Assembly: GCA_016200135.1 (NCBI GenBank)
Contig: JACQFI010000127.1
Location: forward strand, 1 to 32,667
Reading direction: 5' to 3'
DNA length: 32,667 bases
From: Planctomycetota bacterium
GTDB taxonomy: Bacteria > Planctomycetota > SZUA-567 > H5-PLA8
The notes under the pieces are model-generated. The model was not told where the DNA came from. It did not search any database and worked only from the letters and a program-made list of their open reading frames with translations. This document shows positions 30,081 to 32,667 of this stretch, in pieces. Within the stretch, counting starts at the first letter, position 1; each line of letters begins with the position of its first letter. The position numbers and the translations under genes are program-made.

Positions 30081-30932
30081 CTAACCGCGCCCTTCCTTTA
30101 CCCACCCCGCCCAGTGCAGCTTGTCGCGGATGATCTCATAGCGGCCCTTGCGGCCGACCGTGACGATGTTGAACTCGTAGGGAGCCTTCTCGATCGTTAC
30201 CGCGGTGCCGCTGGTGAGGCTCACGCTCTCCTGCCCGTCCATCACCAGTTCCACGGGTGAGCCCGAGCGCGTCTCGGGGACGATCTCGAGCCGTTCGTCG
30301 CCGGAGAGCACGATCGGGCGGTTGGCCAGCGTGTGCGGGCAGATCGGGACCATGATGAAGGCTTTGAGGCGCTCGCTCAGGATCGGCCCGCCGGCAGAGA
30401 GACTGTAGCCGGTCGAACCCGTCGCGGTCGAGACGATTAGCCCGTCGCCTTTGTAGCGCGCGATCTCTTCGCCCGAGACCGAGACGCCCACGGTCATCAT
30501 CGCGGCCTTGGGCAAGCGCAGCAAGACGGCATCGTTGAGCGCTAAGAAATTGGTCTCCGGCCGGCCCGCCTTCAGCGCCACGCGCACGCGTAGCATCATC
30601 CGCGGCGAGAGCACGCACTCGCCTTTCAGCACGCGCGGCAGAATCTTGCGGATCTCGAAATGCGGCGCCTCGGCCAGGAAACCGAGCTGGCCCATGTTCA
30701 CGCCCAGCACGGGCGTGGCGTTGCCCTTGAGGCGGCGGGCGACCGAGAGCATCGTACCGTCGCCGCCGAAGACGACGATCAGGTCCGCCTTGACCTGGCT
30801 GAGATCGGACTCGTCATCGCGCACGACTCCGGCGACGGTGGCTTGTTTGCGCAGCCAGGGCAGTAGCTTGCGCAGGACCGGTTCGATCTCCGGCTTGCGC
30901 CTGATGTGGGCGACGACCAGCAGTTCGGGCAT
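30081..30932 (-). CDS. nadK: NAD kinase
   Basis: This 283-aa enzyme phosphorylates NAD to NADP in the cytoplasm. Diagnostic motifs are GGDGT at 56-60, LGVNMGQLGFLAE at ~76-88, NDAVL, and the glycine-rich DGLIVSTATGSTGYSLSAGG at ~160-180. Length fits the PpnK family (~280-300). The N-terminal strand (LLVVAHIRRKPEIEPVLRKL) is the usual Rossmann-like start. It is divergent from purE (149-base gap) and followed by the EI24-like gene in the same direction. Confidence 0.95.
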   Translation of the reverse strand: MPELLVVAHIRRKPEIEPVLRKLLPWLRKQATVAGVVRDDESDLSQVKADLIVVFGGDGTMLSVARRLKGNATPVLGVNMGQLGFLAEAPHFEIRKILPRVLKGECVLSPRMMLRVRVALKAGRPETNFLALNDAVLLRLPKAAMMTVGVSVSGEEIARYKGDGLIVSTATGSTGYSLSAGGPILSERLKAFIMVPICPHTLANRPIVLSGDERLEIVPETRSGSPVELVMDGQESVSLTSGTAVTIEKAPYEFNIVTVGRKGRYEIIRDKLHWAGWVKEGRG

Positions 30933-31011
30933 GGCCAGAGTTTTACCGCACGGGCTTTAACGGCAAGTGGAGAGTGGCGCCGAAGGCAATCGGACAAACG
31001 CGCGGCCGTTC

Positions 31012-31040
31012 TTTACGTGGCGGAATCGCGTCGTTACGAT
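31012..31040 (+). promoter_or_regulatory. Putative sigma70-like promoter of purE
   Basis: TTTACG (31012-31017) and TACGAT (31035-31040) are spaced by 17 bases and each match four of six consensus positions. The leader to the ATG at 31082 would be ~35 bases, with GAGG at 31073-31076 as Shine-Dalgarno. No palindrome resembling a PurR box is evident. Confidence 0.4.
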
Positions 31041-31081
31041 AAAAGGGCCGCTTCCAGGGCCAACTCGAAAGCGAGGCCAGC

Positions 31082-31579
31082 ATGAAACCTCTCGTCGGCA
31101 TCCTGATGGGCTCCAAGAGCGACTGGGACGTGATGAGCAACGTCTCGCAGACGCTCGAGTCGCTGGGCGTGGGCTGCGAGGTCCGCGTCATCTCCGCGCA
31201 CCGCGCGCCGGATGCGCTCTTCGAGTACGTCTCGACCGCCGAGAAGCGCGGCTTGGAGATCTTGATCGCCGGCGCGGGCGGCGCGGCGCACCTGCCGGGC
31301 GTCTGCGCGGCGAAGACAGTGCTGCCGGTGCTGGGCGTGCCCATGGAATCGAAGTCGCTCCACGGGATGGACTCGCTGCTCTCCATCGTTCAGATGCCCG
31401 GAGGGGTACCGGTCGGCACGCTGGCCATCGGCAAGCCCGGCGCGGTGAACGCGGCGCTCCTGGCCGTGGCGATCCTGGGGATCAAGCACCCGGAATTCCG
31501 CGAGGCCTACCGCAAGTTCCGCGAGAAGCAGACGAAGGACGCGATCGCGAACAACGATCCGCGCGATGCGAAGGCCTGA
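31082..31579 (+). CDS. purE: N5-carboxyaminoimidazole ribonucleotide mutase
   Basis: This 165-aa enzyme of purine biosynthesis moves the carboxylate of N5-CAIR to give CAIR. Class I PurE motifs are present: GSKSDWD at 10-16, SAHRAPD at 38-44, then AGAGGAAHLPG and the GVPMESKSLHGMDSLLSIVQMP block. His40 and the AGAGGAAHL loop form the active site. Length is typical of bacterial PurE (~160-170). No purK follows; the next gene converges, so PurK must be elsewhere or PurE may be of the carboxylase (class II) type, although the motif set favours class I. Confidence 0.96.
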   Translation: MKPLVGILMGSKSDWDVMSNVSQTLESLGVGCEVRVISAHRAPDALFEYVSTAEKRGLEILIAGAGGAAHLPGVCAAKTVLPVLGVPMESKSLHGMDSLLSIVQMPGGVPVGTLAIGKPGAVNAALLAVAILGIKHPEFREAYRKFREKQTKDAIANNDPRDAKA

Positions 31580-31599
31580 GCTCTGTCTTCAACGAGCAG

Positions 31600-32667
31600 T
31601 TAGGTATAGCGGTTGGTCGCCGCGGCTTCCTCAGCGGTAAACGGCTCGAATTGCCCCGCCATCATTTCGAGAATGCGTTCGTCCGCATCGCTGACGTCGC
31701 TGCCCTGTTCACGGCGGGCGCGGATGCGCGCGCGCAGTTCGTCCATCGGCGCGTCGCAGTGGGCGATGCGAATGGAGACGCCTAGCTCCTTGGCGAGTTC
31801 GAACGCGGACCGGCGTTGCGCGCGCTGGATATGCGTCGCATCCAGGATCGCCGTCTGGCCGGCCTCGACTACGGCTCGCGCTTGCGCCAGGACGGTCTCG
31901 TACGTTCGCCGGCTCAGATCCTTCCCGTAAAGATCCTGCGCGGGATTCTGCGCGTGCAGGCGCTTGCGCTCCACATCTGAACGGAGGCGCACGCCGCGGC
32001 CTTCGCAGGCGAGGCGCATCGCGACGGTCGATTTGCCGCTGCCGGGCAGCCCCACCATCACCACGATACCGCCTCGCGGCAGCGCAAGCGTCTCACCGGC
32101 GAGTTTCAGGTACACGTCGCGCGAGCGCTCCTGCTTGGAACGCTCCGCGTCCGGCACGCCCGGAGCCTTCAAGGTAAGCTGCGCGATCTTGGCACGAACG
32201 TGGGCGCGATAGGCAACGAAGAGCGGCCACGCGGGCAGGCCCGCGAAGTCGCCCGTCGCTTCCAGATAGAGATTCATGAAGCGCTGCGCCTGCGCGGCGT
32301 GCCCGCGTTCGAGCAGATCCATATAAAGGAAGGCCGCGTCCGAGAGCACGTCGATGATGCGCAGATCGTCGTTGAACTCGATGCAGTCGAACAGCAGCGG
32401 CGCGCCCTGCCAGAGACAGATGTTGGCGAGATGCAGGTCGCCGTGGCAGTCGCGCACTTTGCCGGCCTGGCCGCGGGCCTCGAGCAGCGGTTTCTGCCGG
32501 GCGAAGTGTTCGTCGAAGCGCCTGCGCAGCGCGCGCTCCTGCTCTGTGTCCGGCAGGTGCTCGAAGTTGTGCCGGATGGCGTCCATCAGGCGCGCGGGAT
32601 AGCTCGCCGCCATCTTCGCATGGGCAGGTTCGGCCTTGGCGTGCAGATCGGCGACCCGGGCGGCGAT
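31600..32667 (-). CDS. Bifunctional APH-like/P-loop kinase protein (5' end outside window)
   Basis: The frame is open to the last base of the window (minus strand), so the start lies outside. The visible N-terminal half has CHGDLHLANICLW and FDCIEFNDDLRIIDVLSDAA, the catalytic and metal-binding loops of aminoglycoside-phosphotransferase-like kinases. About 160 residues before the end is MVGLPGSGKST, a P-loop, followed by an RSDVERKR and a DATHIQRAQRR segment. This is the zeta-toxin/adenylylsulfate-kinase-like AAA_33 type. The combination is the widespread 'bifunctional aminoglycoside phosphotransferase/ATP-binding protein' architecture. The substrate is unknown and antibiotic resistance is not implied. 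It converges with purE with a 20-base gap. Confidence 0.87.
   Translation of the reverse strand: MAARVADLHAKAEPAHAKMAASYPARLMDAIRHNFEHLPDTEQERALRRRFDEHFARQKPLLEARGQAGKVRDCHGDLHLANICLWQGAPLLFDCIEFNDDLRIIDVLSDAAFLYMDLLERGHAAQAQRFMNLYLEATGDFAGLPAWPLFVAYRAHVRAKIAQLTLKAPGVPDAERSKQERSRDVYLKLAGETLALPRGGIVVMVGLPGSGKSTVAMRLACEGRGVRLRSDVERKRLHAQNPAQDLYGKDLSRRTYETVLAQARAVVEAGQTAILDATHIQRAQRRSAFELAKELGVSIRIAHCDAPMDELRARIRARREQGSDVSDADERILEMMAGQFEPFTAEEAAATNRYT

Overview
The window is GC-rich and densely packed, with 20 intact or window-edge-truncated protein genes and one gene that appears frameshifted near its 3' end. I saw no rRNA, tRNA, CRISPR array, transposase or phage gene. The content points to a Gram-negative-type bacterium: type II secretion-like pseudopilins, lipoproteins, a c-type cytochrome lipoprotein, and an ECF sigma factor coupled to a FecR/PQQ-type anti-sigma protein. 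The DUF6785/DUF6784-like membrane protein, the ECF-FecR-PQQ pair and the expanded pseudopilin set resemble Planctomycetota and neighbouring deep lineages (Sumerlaeota, Hydrogenedentota, Armatimonadota). This placement is inference; no marker here fixes the phylum.

Layout. 1-828: 3' part of a UDP-galactopyranose mutase-like FAD enzyme. 1089-11244: seven co-directional prepilin-like genes in the order H-I-J-K-G-G-G, including a very large (1642 aa) GspK-like protein and a GspH-like protein ending in polyproline plus Ser/Thr/Gln repeats. 11358-12935: FHA-domain membrane protein with its own promoter-like sequence. 12954-14168 (minus): MscS-type channel fused to a C-terminal ParB/sulfiredoxin-like domain. 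14367-16547: polytopic DUF6785/6784-like protein. 16575-17660 (minus): M42 metallopeptidase. 17780-20825: aminotransferase with a duplicated WDPW-containing N-terminal extension, then an MFS transporter. 20835-23381 (minus): ECF sigma factor overlapping an anti-sigma/FecR/PQQ gene. 23692-24120: small dihaem lipoprotein. 24113-26603 (minus): YprB-like RNase H-fold exonuclease and gltX. 26850-29191: GspE/PilT-like ATPase with an excisionase-type HTH at its N-terminus, followed by a lipoprotein. 29220-30932 (minus): nadK and an EI24/CysZ-like membrane protein. 31082-31579: purE. 31600-32667 (minus): APH-like/P-loop kinase fusion, cut by the window end.

How they may work together. The pseudopilin operon should form the tip and shaft of a type II secretion or pilus-like machine, but its outer-membrane secretin, platform protein and canonical ATPase are not in the window. 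The ATPase at 26850 belongs to the same superfamily, yet it has lost the Walker B glutamate and carries a DNA-binding domain, so it may be regulatory rather than the secretion motor. The strongest candidates for something undescribed are that HTH-ATPase with its AT-rich, palindrome-filled promoter, the MscS-ParB fusion, and the duplicated WDPW module on the aminotransferase.
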